Assembly (NCBI GenBank): GCA_012103325.1
Contig: WLWY01000001.1
Location: forward strand, 744,001 to 808,000
From: Alphaproteobacteria bacterium
GTDB lineage: Bacteria; Pseudomonadota; Alphaproteobacteria; UBA8366; GCA-2717185
DNA: 64,000 nucleotides
Direction of reading: 5' to 3'
The translations under genes and the position numbers were made by a program. Shown here piece after piece: positions 8,274 to 17,423 of this stretch. Positions within the stretch are counted from its first letter, which is position 1, and each line of letters begins with the position of its first letter. The notes beneath the pieces are model-generated. The model saw only the letters and a program-made list of their open reading frames with translations, was not told the DNA's origin and did not search any database.

Positions 8274-9818
8274 ATGAACGGTGCGGAAAGTCTTGTGCGG
8301 ACGATGGTCAATGGCGGCGTGGATGTCTGTTTCACCAATCCGGGCACGTCGGAGATGCATTTCGTCGCCGCCCTCGACAAGGTCGACGGGATGAACTGCT
8401 TTCTGTGCCTGTTCGAAGGCGTCGCATCGGGCGCTGCCGACGGCTATGCCCGCATGACCGGCACACCCGCCTCGACCCTGCTGCATCTCGGCCCCGGTTT
8501 GGGCAACGCTGTCGCCAATTTGCACAACGCCAAGAAGGCCAATTCGCCGATGGTCAATATCGTCGGCGAGCATGCGACCTACCACGTCGAATATGACGCG
8601 CCGCTGACCGCCGATATCGAGGGGATTGCCCGGCCGGTATCGCATTGGGTGAAGACCTCTCCTAGCGCGAAGACCGTAGCCGCGGACGGGGCGGCAGCGA
8701 TTACCGCCGCGATGATGCCGCCTGGCCAAATCTCGACATTAATCCTGCCGGCGAACACCACCTGGGACGAGTCGGACGGTCCAGCGGAAACCGAAGCGGC
8801 ACCGGGCCGCGCCAAGGTCGACGAGCACGCCATCGAAAACGCCGCGTCGGTATTGCGCTCCGGCGAGCCAACGCTGCTGATGCTGACCGGTCAATCGCTC
8901 TACCAGCACGGGCTCGATCTCGCCGGCCGGGTCGCGGCGACGACTGGCGCGAAACTAATGGCGCAGGGCTCCAATCAGCGCCTGCAGCGTGGTGCGGGGA
9001 TCGTGCCGCTCAACCGGGTGCCCTACCCGGTCGACCAGGCGCTCGACGTGCTGTCGCCTTATCAGAACATCATCCTGATCGGGGCCAAGCCGCCGATTGC
9101 CTTCTTCGCCTATCCCAACAAACCGAGCGAACTGCAACGGGAAGGCTGCAAGATCCACCGGCTGGCGGAGCTGGAGGAAGATCAGATCGACGCGCTGGAA
9201 CGGCTCGCCGATGCGGTCGGCGCGAAGGCGGGCAGCGCCGAACCGCAGGCCGCGTTCAAGCCGGACATGCCGTCCGGCGCCTTGGACCCCGAAACGATCG
9301 CCGCCGTGTTGGGAAATTTGCTGCCGGAAGGCGCGATCATCTCCGACGAATCCGTAACGACGGGCCGCGGCTTCTATCCACTGACCGCCGGCGCGCCGCC
9401 GCATGACTGGATGAACAATATGGGCGGCTCGATCGGCCTTGGTATGCCGCTGGCGACCGGCGCCGCCGTGGCCTGTCCGGACCGTAAGGTGATCTGCCTG
9501 GAAGGCGATGGCAGCGGCATGTACACCCTGCAGTCCCTGTGGACCCAGGCGCGTTACAATTTGGACGTCACCACCCTCGTCTTCGCCAACCGCGCCTATC
9601 GCATCCTGCAGGGCGAGCTGACCAATGTCGGCGCGGAGAATCCGGGCCGCAAGGCGCTCGACATGCTGGATTTGTCGCGGCCCGATTTGGACTGGGTGAA
9701 GATGGCGAACGGCATGGGCGTCGAAGCTAGCAAGGTAACGGACTGTGAAGGCCTGCAACGCGCGCTGGCCGCGGGGCTCGCCTCGACCGGCCCCTACCTC
9801 ATCGAGGTCGTCCTGTAA
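8274..9818 (+). CDS. Thiamine-pyrophosphate enzyme, acetolactate synthase large-subunit-like
   Basis: A 514-residue TPP-dependent enzyme. The catalytic-type Glu is in LFEGVASGAADGYARM (about 44), and the cofactor site is the GDGSGMYT motif near 409 followed at the expected distance by ANRAY. The overall order (Pyr domain, middle domain, PP domain) matches the acetolactate synthase/benzoylformate decarboxylase family. No small regulatory subunit gene is adjacent, and the middle domain lacks a clear FAD-type signature, so a role in branched-chain synthesis is doubtful; decarboxylation of a 2-oxo acid is more likely. Its TAA overlaps the start of the GST gene (TAATG), which suggests coupled expression. 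Confidence 0.85.
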   Translation: MNGAESLVRTMVNGGVDVCFTNPGTSEMHFVAALDKVDGMNCFLCLFEGVASGAADGYARMTGTPASTLLHLGPGLGNAVANLHNAKKANSPMVNIVGEHATYHVEYDAPLTADIEGIARPVSHWVKTSPSAKTVAADGAAAITAAMMPPGQISTLILPANTTWDESDGPAETEAAPGRAKVDEHAIENAASVLRSGEPTLLMLTGQSLYQHGLDLAGRVAATTGAKLMAQGSNQRLQRGAGIVPLNRVPYPVDQALDVLSPYQNIILIGAKPPIAFFAYPNKPSELQREGCKIHRLAELEEDQIDALERLADAVGAKAGSAEPQAAFKPDMPSGALDPETIAAVLGNLLPEGAIISDESVTTGRGFYPLTAGAPPHDWMNNMGGSIGLGMPLATGAAVACPDRKVICLEGDGSGMYTLQSLWTQARYNLDVTTLVFANRAYRILQGELTNVGAENPGRKALDMLDLSRPDLDWVKMANGMGVEASKVTDCEGLQRALAAGLASTGPYLIEVVL

Positions 9819-10410
9819 TGAAGGTCCTTACGACACTGACCTCTCCCTACGGCCGTATCGTGCGTGCCTTTATCATCGAAAAAGGCTTCGAGGACCGTAC
9901 CGAAATCGTACCGACCGTGACGCGGACGCCGGACACACCGGTGCTGGACGTCAACCCCTCGGGCCGCGTGCCGACCCTGATCGCCGATGACGGCACGATG
10001 TTCGAAGAGTCTGCGCTGATCTGCGCCTACCTCGATTCGCTGGAGGATCCGCAGGTCCTAGCGCCCGACGATTGGAACGTACGCATCCTAGAAGCGCGTG
10101 CGCGCAGCATGCTGGACGGCTTTGCCGTCTGGGTCCGTGAAGTGCGCCGGCCCGAGAACGAGCAATCGCCGTCCATTGTCGCGCATGAAAAAAGCCGGGC
10201 GCATCGTTTAGCAGGGGTGTTCGACAAGCTGGTCGCCGACGGTGCCTTCGACGGACAGCTCGATCTGGCGCAACTCACGCTCGGCTGCACCCTGCACGGC
10301 CGCGACGGAAAACCCGACGGCTTCGACTGGCGCGGAAGCAACCCGAATCTCGCGGCCTGGGTCGACAGGTTCGGTTCCCGCAAGTCGATGCAGGAAACCC
10401 TGCCGCCGGG

Positions 10411-10414
<4 letters not shown>
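9818..10414 (+). CDS. Glutathione S-transferase family protein
   Basis: A 198-residue GST. The thioredoxin-like N-terminal domain begins with [12 protein letters not shown] and contains [10 protein letters not shown] and the glutathione-contact pair in [12 protein letters not shown]; an all-helical C-terminal domain follows. It overlaps the preceding TPP-enzyme gene by one base, so both are probably made together, possibly for handling an electrophilic product. Its TAA at 10412-10414 overlaps the stop codon of msrB on the other strand. Confidence 0.9.
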
Positions 10415-10793
<379 letters not shown>

Positions 10794-10821
<28 letters not shown>

Positions 10822-11516
10822 TTTCCATTCTCCCATCGTCCCTGGGGCGGATCGCTGCAATAGGCGCGCGCCCGCTTCAGGATATCGTGCATCGGTCCGT
10901 CGCCGATGCCAAGTTCGTCGAGATGCGCGACCGTGTTCTCCAGATACTCCATGCTGCTGCCCATCCGCCCCGTCGCGGTTGCGAGATGGGCGGCCTGAAC
11001 GTCGCGCGGCACCTTGCCGGCGTAACGGATATAGTCCCGGTTGATGACGAATGTAAGGGCGTGCACCGGTCCCTCTTGCGTTTTGACCGGAACCCAGCGC
11101 GCCTCGTACGCTTGGCCTATCATCTCCCGGGACCAGATGATGTCGAGTTCTTCGTGAACCTGTTCCGGCGCGATGCGAAACGCCATGCCGCGGCAGGCGC
11201 CGCCATGATCGAGCGCGAGCATGAGCCCCGGCAGCTCCGGCGTTCCCCGTCCGCCCGGCGACCACATGCAGTAGCTGCGATGATATCCGTGAATCATACC
11301 GGATCGTTTTTCGGCGTAGTGGAAAGCCGGGTTCCACATCAGTGACCCGTAACCAAAGACCCAAACCGCAGCACCGGCCTCCCGCGCCGCCAACGCCGCT
11401 TCGAGCAACTCACGCCGTTCGTCCTCGGGCCTGGGCTCCATGAAGCCAGCGGCCTGCGACTCGCGTATCATTTCATCGATGACGCCCCGCTTGATTGCGT
11501 CGCGGTCCAGCTTCAA
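10794..11516 (-). CDS. chaC: ChaC-type glutathione-specific gamma-glutamylcyclotransferase
   Basis: A 240-residue cytoplasmic enzyme that splits glutathione to 5-oxoproline and Cys-Gly. The substrate loop [11 protein letters not shown] lies at 53-63, and the C-terminal half has the family segment [14 protein letters not shown]. It carries a slightly longer, charged N-terminal helix than E. coli ChaC. Its 3' end overlaps the start of msrB. Confidence 0.9.
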
Positions 11517-11607
11517 CTGTCGGGGACTCCTGCATTTGGAAGGGTCGGGCCGAATGGCGACCGCATTTTAACGCAGCCACACCCCGTCAATAAAGAGCGG
11601 AACCCGA

Positions 11608-12033
11608 TTATCCCTTTGCGGTAACGGCTGCCGTCCTGTGGCTTGGCCGCGTCACGAGGTAGATCAGCACGGCCACCATGATCGCACCGACCGCAGCGGA
11701 CAGTATCCAGTCATGCACTACAACCGCAAGAATGACGAGACTGATCGCCATCGAGATCGCCGCGAAGCACTTTGCGCGCAGCGGAACGACGCGGTGGCGG
11801 TCCCAGTCACGCAGCGCAGCGCCAAATCGAGGGTGAAGGAATAGCCAGCGTTGCAGACGCGGCGAACTGCGCGTAAAGGCCCATAGCGCAATGATGAGAA
11901 AAATCGTCGTCGGCACGCCCGGCAGCACCGCCCCGATCATGGCAAGCGTCACATTGCACCACCCGCAGATGAGCAAGGCCGCGCGCCGTGCGCCGCTTTC
12001 GATGGGGACATAATTGTCGGGGATTTCCGTCAT
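11608..12033 (-). CDS. YbaN family membrane protein (DUF454)
   Basis: A 141-residue inner-membrane protein with an N-terminal pair of helices containing the family motif GAVLPGVPTTIFLIIALWAF, a short loop with FLHPRFGAALRDW, and two more helices (about 95-112 and 116-132). Start MTEIPDNY is preferred because GGAGA lies 9 bp upstream; a GTG six codons earlier overlaps that site. Function of the family is not established. Confidence 0.85.
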   Translation of the reverse strand: MTEIPDNYVPIESGARRAALLICGWCNVTLAMIGAVLPGVPTTIFLIIALWAFTRSSPRLQRWLFLHPRFGAALRDWDRHRVVPLRAKCFAAISMAISLVILAVVVHDWILSAAVGAIMVAVLIYLVTRPSHRTAAVTAKG

Positions 12034-12100
12034 GTGCCGTGTCTCCTTCACGGCCGCATGATGACGCAGGGCGCTTAACTTCCCGTAAACAGGCGTCTAT

Positions 12101-13711
12101 TTAGATCCGACCGTCATACGCTGTGCGGTCGATATGGGCCGCGACAACGGTGTAGGTGTCGGCCGTTAACCCTTCTTGGACCGCCTTTTCCAGGGCTTCC
12201 CGGTTATCGACGTCGACGCCAATGCCACCCATGGCACGCGCGACTCCGGCAAAATCCGTGCGGTCGAAATCGACGCCGAGATTGGCCATGCCGTTCGCGC
12301 GCTGCTTCATCTCAATCAAGGCGAGAGAAGCATCGACGAAAACCACGACCACGACGGGAAGTTTGCGGTCACGCAACGTGGCCAGCTCGCCCAGCACCAT
12401 CTCCAACCCCGCATCGCCCGAAAAAGCCACCACGGGGCGTTCCGGATCGGCCAGCTTGGCGCCCATGGCAAGCGGCAGGGCGCAGCCCATCGTGCAAAGC
12501 GCCGACGACTGAACCAGCGTGTGCGGCTGCTTCGCCTGCCAGACACTCGAGAGAAGGATACGGTGCGCCCCGGTATCGACCGAGACCATCGCATCGTCTG
12601 GCAAGAGCCTGTTAACCACGTCGCAGATCGCCGCCGGCCCCCAGGTCTCGTCCGTCGGGAAGGCTGCCGCCAAGGCGTTTCTGGTTTCCCGCGGCGCGCC
12701 ATTCGACCAGACGGGTTGCGGCGATACGCCGTCACGCAGGGTTTCAACACCAGCGCGGACATTACCGACGAACGACAGTGTCGCCTGGTGCACATAATGG
12801 GTGTTGGGCGTGCCGGAGAATTCGATCACGTCTTTTTCGTTCGCATCCCAAGGCCGGGTCCAGCTCGCCCGCATTTCGATCGGATCGTAGCCGACCAGCA
12901 GAAGCAGGTCGCTGGTTTCAATCAGCGGCAACAGATGCGTGTCGCCCAGCGGCGACAGTCCCCAACCGCCGAGCGCCAACTCATGATCTTCTGACAAAAT
13001 GCCCTTGGCCTTGTAAGTCGTGATGACCGGGATCGAGAAATCCCGGGCCAGCGCCGCGACACTGTCTGCCGCGTCATGTTCCAGCGCCTCGACGCCAGCG
13101 ATCAGAATCGGCCGTTCCGCGTTCGCCAGCATCGACCGCGCGCGGTCGAGATCGGGTCCCGGGGCCGGCGCCGCCGGTGCGGGGGCTGTGCGGCGCGTCG
13201 GGGTTTCGTCTCCCTGCTCGCGGCCCGCCAACGCGGTCGAAATATCGATATGGACCGGACCGGGGCGACCATCCATCGCGACCGACACCGCTTTATCGAT
13301 GATCGTATCGACCGCACCATCGACCAGGGTGAAGCTCGCCTTGGCGACGCTGCCGATCAACGCGGCATGATCGAAGACTTGATGGTTGTAGGTCTGGGCC
13401 TCGGCCGGGTCGACACAGCCGGTCAGGAAGATCAGCGGAACCCGGTCCTGTTCCGCATTGACGATGGCGTTGACCGCGTTCGCAACGCCGGGCCCGACCG
13501 TCGCCAGCAACACGCCCGGCGCACCGGTCACGTGGAACGTCCCTTCGGCCATGAAGCCGCCGGAATTTTCGTGTTTGACGAGAACGAACTCCAGGCCCGC
13601 TTCCTGGAGCGCCTCCATCACTGTCAGCACTTCGCCGCCCGGGATGCCGAACGCGTGGCGGCACCCTGCTTCGTAGAGGCGGCGCGCGACGAGTTGCGCG
13701 GCCGTCGCCAT
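12101..13711 (-). CDS. Thiamine-pyrophosphate enzyme, acetolactate synthase-like (second copy type)
   Basis: A 536-residue TPP-dependent enzyme, not closely similar to the one at 8.3-9.8 kb. Cofactor-activating Glu is in KHENSGGFMAEG (48). The diphosphate-binding motif reads GDAGLEM with VFVDAS at the far end, so the usual Asn is Asp. The ATG abuts a 163-bp palindrome and has no proper ribosome site; the frame stays open for 49 further codons through the palindrome, but that stretch is repeat-derived. It follows an acyl-CoA dehydrogenase-fold gene on the same strand, which suggests one catabolic unit. Substrate unknown. Confidence 0.85.
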   Translation of the reverse strand: MATAAQLVARRLYEAGCRHAFGIPGGEVLTVMEALQEAGLEFVLVKHENSGGFMAEGTFHVTGAPGVLLATVGPGVANAVNAIVNAEQDRVPLIFLTGCVDPAEAQTYNHQVFDHAALIGSVAKASFTLVDGAVDTIIDKAVSVAMDGRPGPVHIDISTALAGREQGDETPTRRTAPAPAAPAPGPDLDRARSMLANAERPILIAGVEALEHDAADSVAALARDFSIPVITTYKAKGILSEDHELALGGWGLSPLGDTHLLPLIETSDLLLLVGYDPIEMRASWTRPWDANEKDVIEFSGTPNTHYVHQATLSFVGNVRAGVETLRDGVSPQPVWSNGAPRETRNALAAAFPTDETWGPAAICDVVNRLLPDDAMVSVDTGAHRILLSSVWQAKQPHTLVQSSALCTMGCALPLAMGAKLADPERPVVAFSGDAGLEMVLGELATLRDRKLPVVVVVFVDASLALIEMKQRANGMANLGVDFDRTDFAGVARAMGGIGVDVDNREALEKAVQEGLTADTYTVVAAHIDRTAYDGRI

Positions 13712-13712
13712 T

Positions 13713-13875
13713 AGGAGCCTATCCGAACAATGCTTGCGGGCTGTATCGACCGGAGCGGCGCACCTGTTAGGAGCGGGTGCGCCGGCGATGCAGGAAGCAT
13801 CGTCAAGCGCATGTGACGCGACAGGAGCGTCGCTCCGGTCGATACAGCCCGCAAGCATTGTTCGGGTAGGCTCCT
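13713..13875. repeat. 163-bp multibranched palindromic element
   Basis: Two 45-bp inverted arms (13713-13757 and 13831-13875) match with one mismatch. The interior holds three further hairpins: an 8-bp stem at 13757-13764/13776-13783, a 6-bp stem at 13786-13791/13797-13802 and a 5-bp stem at 13818-13822/13829-13833. Every internal loop contains AGGA (AGGAGCG, AGGAA, AGGAGC) on the plus strand. The outer ends touch the stop codon of the acyl-CoA dehydrogenase-like gene and lie one base from the start codon of the TPP enzyme gene. It could be a MITE-like insertion or a structured intercistronic RNA element. Confidence 0.85.
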
Positions 13876-15091
13876 ATGCCCGTGAGCCGGCGCGCGGCAG
13901 GTTCATGTAGCCGTCCCGGGTCTGCGGCAGCTTGGTCTTGAGAATGCGTGAGGCGACGACAGTGCGCAGGATCTGTGCCGTGCCGCCGCCGATGGTGAAC
14001 ATGCGCGCGTCGCGCACCATGCGTTCCAGCGGATTGTTGCGCGAATAGCCGGCGGCGCCGAAGACCTGCAGCGCATCGTTGGTCACCTTGATCGCCATCT
14101 CCGAGGTGAAGATCTTGGCCTGCGCCGCCTCGTTCGCGTCCGGGAACCCGTCGCCCGCATTGCCCGCCGCCTTGTAGCAAAGCGCCTCGGCGGCAGCAAC
14201 CTGGATCGACATGTCGGCCAGCATCCACTGCAAGCCCTGAAATTCATGGATCGGCCGGCCGAATTGCTCGCGCTCATGGCTATAGGCGAGCGCCTTGTCA
14301 TACGCGCCATGCGCCAAGCCGAGCGCTACAGCCGCCGCGCCGACACGTTGGCTGTTGTACGCGTTCATCAGTCCTGCGAAGCCGCGCCGCAGCCCTTCCG
14401 GCGGGACGATCATCATCGAGGCCGGGACTTCCAAATCTTCGAAGATCACTTCTGCTTCCGGAATACCACGCAAGCCCATGGTCGGCTCGCGCTTGCCGAT
14501 AACGAGGCCCTTCGGCGTGCCGGCGTCCGGATCGCGCACGGTGAGGAACCCACCGATGCCCTGCTCGAACCCGTCCTCGAACACCCGCGCGAAGATCAGG
14601 TGAAGCCGGGAAACACCGCCACCAGTGATCCAGTGCTTCTTGCCATTAACGATGTACTTGTCGCCCTGCTTGTCGGCGCGGGTCGTCATTTCCGTGGCGG
14701 CGCTGCCGGCATTCGGCTCGGTGATGCAGATCGCCGGCTTGTCGCCGGACAACACCACATCAGCTGCCATCTTGCGCTGTTCGTCATTGCCGTACTGCAT
14801 GACCGCGCTGACCGCGCCCATATTGCATTCCACCGCAATCCGCCCGGTGACGCCGCACACCTTGGCCATCTCGACGATCAGCAGAACTGCGTCGAGAAAC
14901 GACCGTCCCTGCCCGCCAAATTCCTTGGGGATCGTCATGCCGACAAAGCCCGCGTCCCGCAGCGAGGCCACGTTCTCCCAGGGATATTGTTCGCTGCGGT
15001 CGACCTCCGCCGCGCGCGGCGCGATCACCGTCTCGGCGAGATCCCGGGCACGGGCCTGAAATTCACGTTGTTCATCGGTCAAAGAGAACAT
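13874..15091 (-). CDS. Acyl-CoA dehydrogenase-fold flavoprotein, possible 3-sulfinopropanoyl-CoA desulfinase type
   Basis: A 405-residue acyl-CoA dehydrogenase-superfamily protein: FAD/acyl-CoA motif CITEPNAGSAATEM at 122-135, helical C-terminal domain with REQFGRPIHEFQGLQ. The catalytic base is missing at both known sites: Gln248 (NSQRVG) where isovaleryl-CoA dehydrogenase has Glu, and Gly369 (TIGGGTAQ) where medium-chain enzymes have Glu. Arg84 is present. This Arg84/Gln/Gly set is what was described for the desulfinase Acd of Advenella mimigardefordensis, which removes sulfite from 3-sulfinopropanoyl-CoA and has no dehydrogenase activity. The family call is firm; the desulfinase activity is inference, because no CoA-transferase or sulfite gene is adjacent. 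Confidence 0.85.
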   Translation of the reverse strand: MFSLTDEQREFQARARDLAETVIAPRAAEVDRSEQYPWENVASLRDAGFVGMTIPKEFGGQGRSFLDAVLLIVEMAKVCGVTGRIAVECNMGAVSAVMQYGNDEQRKMAADVVLSGDKPAICITEPNAGSAATEMTTRADKQGDKYIVNGKKHWITGGGVSRLHLIFARVFEDGFEQGIGGFLTVRDPDAGTPKGLVIGKREPTMGLRGIPEAEVIFEDLEVPASMMIVPPEGLRRGFAGLMNAYNSQRVGAAAVALGLAHGAYDKALAYSHEREQFGRPIHEFQGLQWMLADMSIQVAAAEALCYKAAGNAGDGFPDANEAAQAKIFTSEMAIKVTNDALQVFGAAGYSRNNPLERMVRDARMFTIGGGTAQILRTVVASRILKTKLPQTRDGYMNLPRAGSRA

Positions 15092-15261
15092 GGCTTATTT
15101 GTCCTTAAACAATGGGCGTCGGCGATATTTCGATTGGCATAACGCGCCGCTGCGTTCCCGTCCAGCCTTCCGAGACCGTGAAAGCCTTTCGAGGCAGCAC
15201 GCGCGGCAAAAATATTTCCACCCGCAGGGAATAAATACACCATTCCGGTGTTTATAGGGTT

Positions 15262-15348
15262 GAGCGCTTGGCTGTTCCCCTGTCCCCAGCGGTGAGGAGG
15301 CCGCGCCACGACGGTGGTGCCGCTAAATCATTAAACGGCCAAGCGCTC
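15262..15348. repeat. Inverted repeat in the 15092-15399 intergenic region
   Basis: GAGCGCTTGGC (15262-15272) and its exact complement GCCAAGCGCTC (15338-15348) enclose a G/C-rich interior with a further AGCGG/CCGCT pairing. It lies between the divergent acyl-CoA dehydrogenase-like and cytochrome c' genes. It may be a structured leader or a pair of regulator half sites. No gene was seen in the rest of this 308-bp gap. Confidence 0.5.
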
Positions 15349-15399
15349 CATATGTACCGGAAAGGTCGGAATTTTCAATCAAACAGGGAGTTTAAATAA

Positions 15400-15882
15400 A
15401 TGCGCAAACTGACTTACATGACGGTTGCAGTCTTGATACTGGCTGTCGGTTCCCTTGCGAGCGACCCCGCCGCCGCGGACGGGATGGCTACGATCGACAA
15501 ACGGAAAGCCTTCATGAAAACCGACATCCTGAAGCCCTTCCTGGTGATCAAGAAATTCGTCAAGGACGGCGCAGGGACCGCATCGGACGTGGCCGCCAGC
15601 GCGCGCAAGATCAACGCGGTCGCAGGACAGATTCCGGCACTATTTCCGAAAGGGACAAGCCGGGGCGAATTCGACGAGAAGGTAACCCGCGCATTGCCAA
15701 AGATCTGGGAAGACTGGAAGGGCTTCGAAACCGCAACGGCCGCGCTGGTCACGGAAAGTGCAGCACTCGCCAAGATCGCAGACGGCGGCGACTCGGCCGC
15801 GATTGGCGCACAGTTCGGCAAGATGGGGAAGCTCGGTTGCGGCGGATGCCACAAACCGTTCCGCGGCGCCAAGGTCAAGTAA
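15400..15882 (+). CDS. Cytochrome c' (class II c-type cytochrome)
   Basis: A 160-residue exported haem protein. A signal peptide with AVLILAVGSLA ends near residue 26 (PAAADG). The mature four-helix bundle carries the single haem motif CGGCH very near the C-terminus (147-151) followed by KPFRG, the hallmark of class II cytochromes c'. Such proteins are periplasmic and bind NO or CO or act in electron transfer. Preceded by CAGGGAG about 8 bp upstream. It stands alone, with no electron-transfer partner next to it. Confidence 0.92.
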   Translation: MRKLTYMTVAVLILAVGSLASDPAAADGMATIDKRKAFMKTDILKPFLVIKKFVKDGAGTASDVAASARKINAVAGQIPALFPKGTSRGEFDEKVTRALPKIWEDWKGFETATAALVTESAALAKIADGGDSAAIGAQFGKMGKLGCGGCHKPFRGAKVK

Positions 15883-16110
15883 GCGCATGTAGGACGCCGG
15901 AACCGGGGCCACCGGCTTTGCGGGCGGTTTCGCACCGGCAAGGCCTGGCTTGGCAGGATTCGGCGTTCATTGACCATCGCGCGAAAATATTTTGCAGTTT
16001 CCCAGCAATCCTGAGCATCATGTTCCGATGTATCGGGCCGGTCCCTCCCAAGCATGGGCCAATGCCCGCTCGTGAAAGCAGCACAGAGCCAGCATGGGAT
16101 CGGCCTTGGG

Positions 16111-16620
16111 ATGACCGACAAAGAAGACCAGATCGTCAAACAGATCCCGCATCTGCGGCGTTACGCAGCAGCTTTGCTGCGCGACCGCGATGCGGCCGAC
16201 GATCTGGTGCAAGACTGTCTCGCCCGCGCCTTCGACCGGCTGCATCTGTGGCATCCAAGCGGAACGATGCGGACTTGGCTATTCACGATTCTGCACAATC
16301 TTCATGTCAACCAAACCCGCAAGCGCGGACGGGAACCGGTTATCCGATCCGATACGGAAAATTTGGAACGCCAGCCGACGCCGTCCGATCAGGACACAGG
16401 CCTGGTTGCGCGTGACCTTGTGAACGCATTGGAGCAATTGCCGGACGAACAGCGCAGCGTCATCTTGTTAGTCGGGCTTGAGGGCCTTTCCTATGCCGAT
16501 GCCGCCGAAGTCACCGGTGCGCCTGTTGGCACGGTCATGTCCCGGCTTTCGAGAGGGCGCGAACGGCTGCGGCAAATCATGGACTCGCAACCCGAGACAC
16601 CGCTGAGGAGGATCAAATGA
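16111..16620 (+). CDS. ECF-type RNA polymerase sigma factor
   Basis: A 169-residue group-4 sigma factor from the likely start MTDKEDQIVK. Region 2 contains RDRDAADDLVQDCLARAF and WLFTILHN; region 4 contains YADAAEVTGAPVGTVMSRLS. The stop overlaps the start of the downstream anti-sigma gene as ATGA (16617-16620), the common arrangement for a cognate pair. An upstream in-frame ATG at 16054 is possible but adds an unrelated leader. Target promoters are unknown. Confidence 0.9.
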   Translation: MTDKEDQIVKQIPHLRRYAAALLRDRDAADDLVQDCLARAFDRLHLWHPSGTMRTWLFTILHNLHVNQTRKRGREPVIRSDTENLERQPTPSDQDTGLVARDLVNALEQLPDEQRSVILLVGLEGLSYADAAEVTGAPVGTVMSRLSRGRERLRQIMDSQPETPLRRIK

Positions 16621-17387
16621 GCCCTCCGATAACGGAAGCCGAATTGCAGGCCTATGTGGACGATGCACTCGATGCCGACGCACGCGCACGCGTGGAGGAT
16701 TGGCTCGCGGAACATCCCGATGACGCGCAGCGAGTCGCCGATTATGCGGATCAGGTTCAATCCCTTCGCCAAGCCTACGATCCGGTTCTCGACGAGCCTA
16801 TCCCATCCCGCATGACCGCAAATACCGGGCAGCGGCGCACCTCACGCCTGCTTCCCTCATGGCGGCAACTTGCAGCGGCGGTGGTACTCCTCGCGGTTGG
16901 CGGCGCAGGGGGCTGGGTGCTACGCGATGTTTGGACAGGTTTCGGGAAAGACGGGTTAAACGTTGCACAAATTGCAATCAGCGCGCATTCGATCTATGTC
17001 GCCGAGAAACGGCACGCCGTCGAAGTCGAGGCAAAACAAGAAAAGCATTTGGTAGCCTGGCTATCGAAACGGCTTGGCCAGCCAATCAAGGCGCCGAGCT
17101 TGCTTACGCTGGGATACCGGCTGGTCGGCGGCAGGCTGTTGCCGGACGACGGCAAGCCCGCAGCCCATTTCATGTATGAGGACGAACAAGGTAAACGGCT
17201 TACCGTCTATGTCCGCCGTAACATTCAGAGCCGGGAAACGGCATTCCAGTTCGTTAGCGACAAAGGCGTCTCCGCCTTCTACTGGATTGACGAAGATTTC
17301 GCTTACGCCCTCGTTGGAACCCTAAACCGCGACGGGCTTCACGAAGCGGCCAAGATCATACACCGGGACCTGGCCTCCAAACGGTAG
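16617..17387 (+). CDS. Membrane-anchored anti-sigma factor
   Basis: A 256-residue bitopic protein. The N-terminal cytoplasmic domain (1-80) has the ELQAYVDDALD...WLAEHPD pattern of RsiW/ChrR-like anti-sigma factors but lacks the zinc HxxxCxxC. One membrane helix follows at about 84-102. The periplasmic part includes YVAEKRHAVEVE and LGYRLVGGRLLPDD, typical of this family's sensor domain. It overlaps the sigma gene by 4 bp and presumably holds that sigma inactive until an envelope or redox signal. Confidence 0.9.
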   Translation: MSPPITEAELQAYVDDALDADARARVEDWLAEHPDDAQRVADYADQVQSLRQAYDPVLDEPIPSRMTANTGQRRTSRLLPSWRQLAAAVVLLAVGGAGGWVLRDVWTGFGKDGLNVAQIAISAHSIYVAEKRHAVEVEAKQEKHLVAWLSKRLGQPIKAPSLLTLGYRLVGGRLLPDDGKPAAHFMYEDEQGKRLTVYVRRNIQSRETAFQFVSDKGVSAFYWIDEDFAYALVGTLNRDGLHEAAKIIHRDLASKR

Positions 17388-17423
17388 ACCAGGTTCATGC
17401 GGTTGGTTCGTTCCGGGACCGGC

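Noticed and set aside
13712..13858. N-terminal extension of the second TPP enzyme
   Set aside because: These 49 codons are read from the palindromic element, not from conserved protein sequence.
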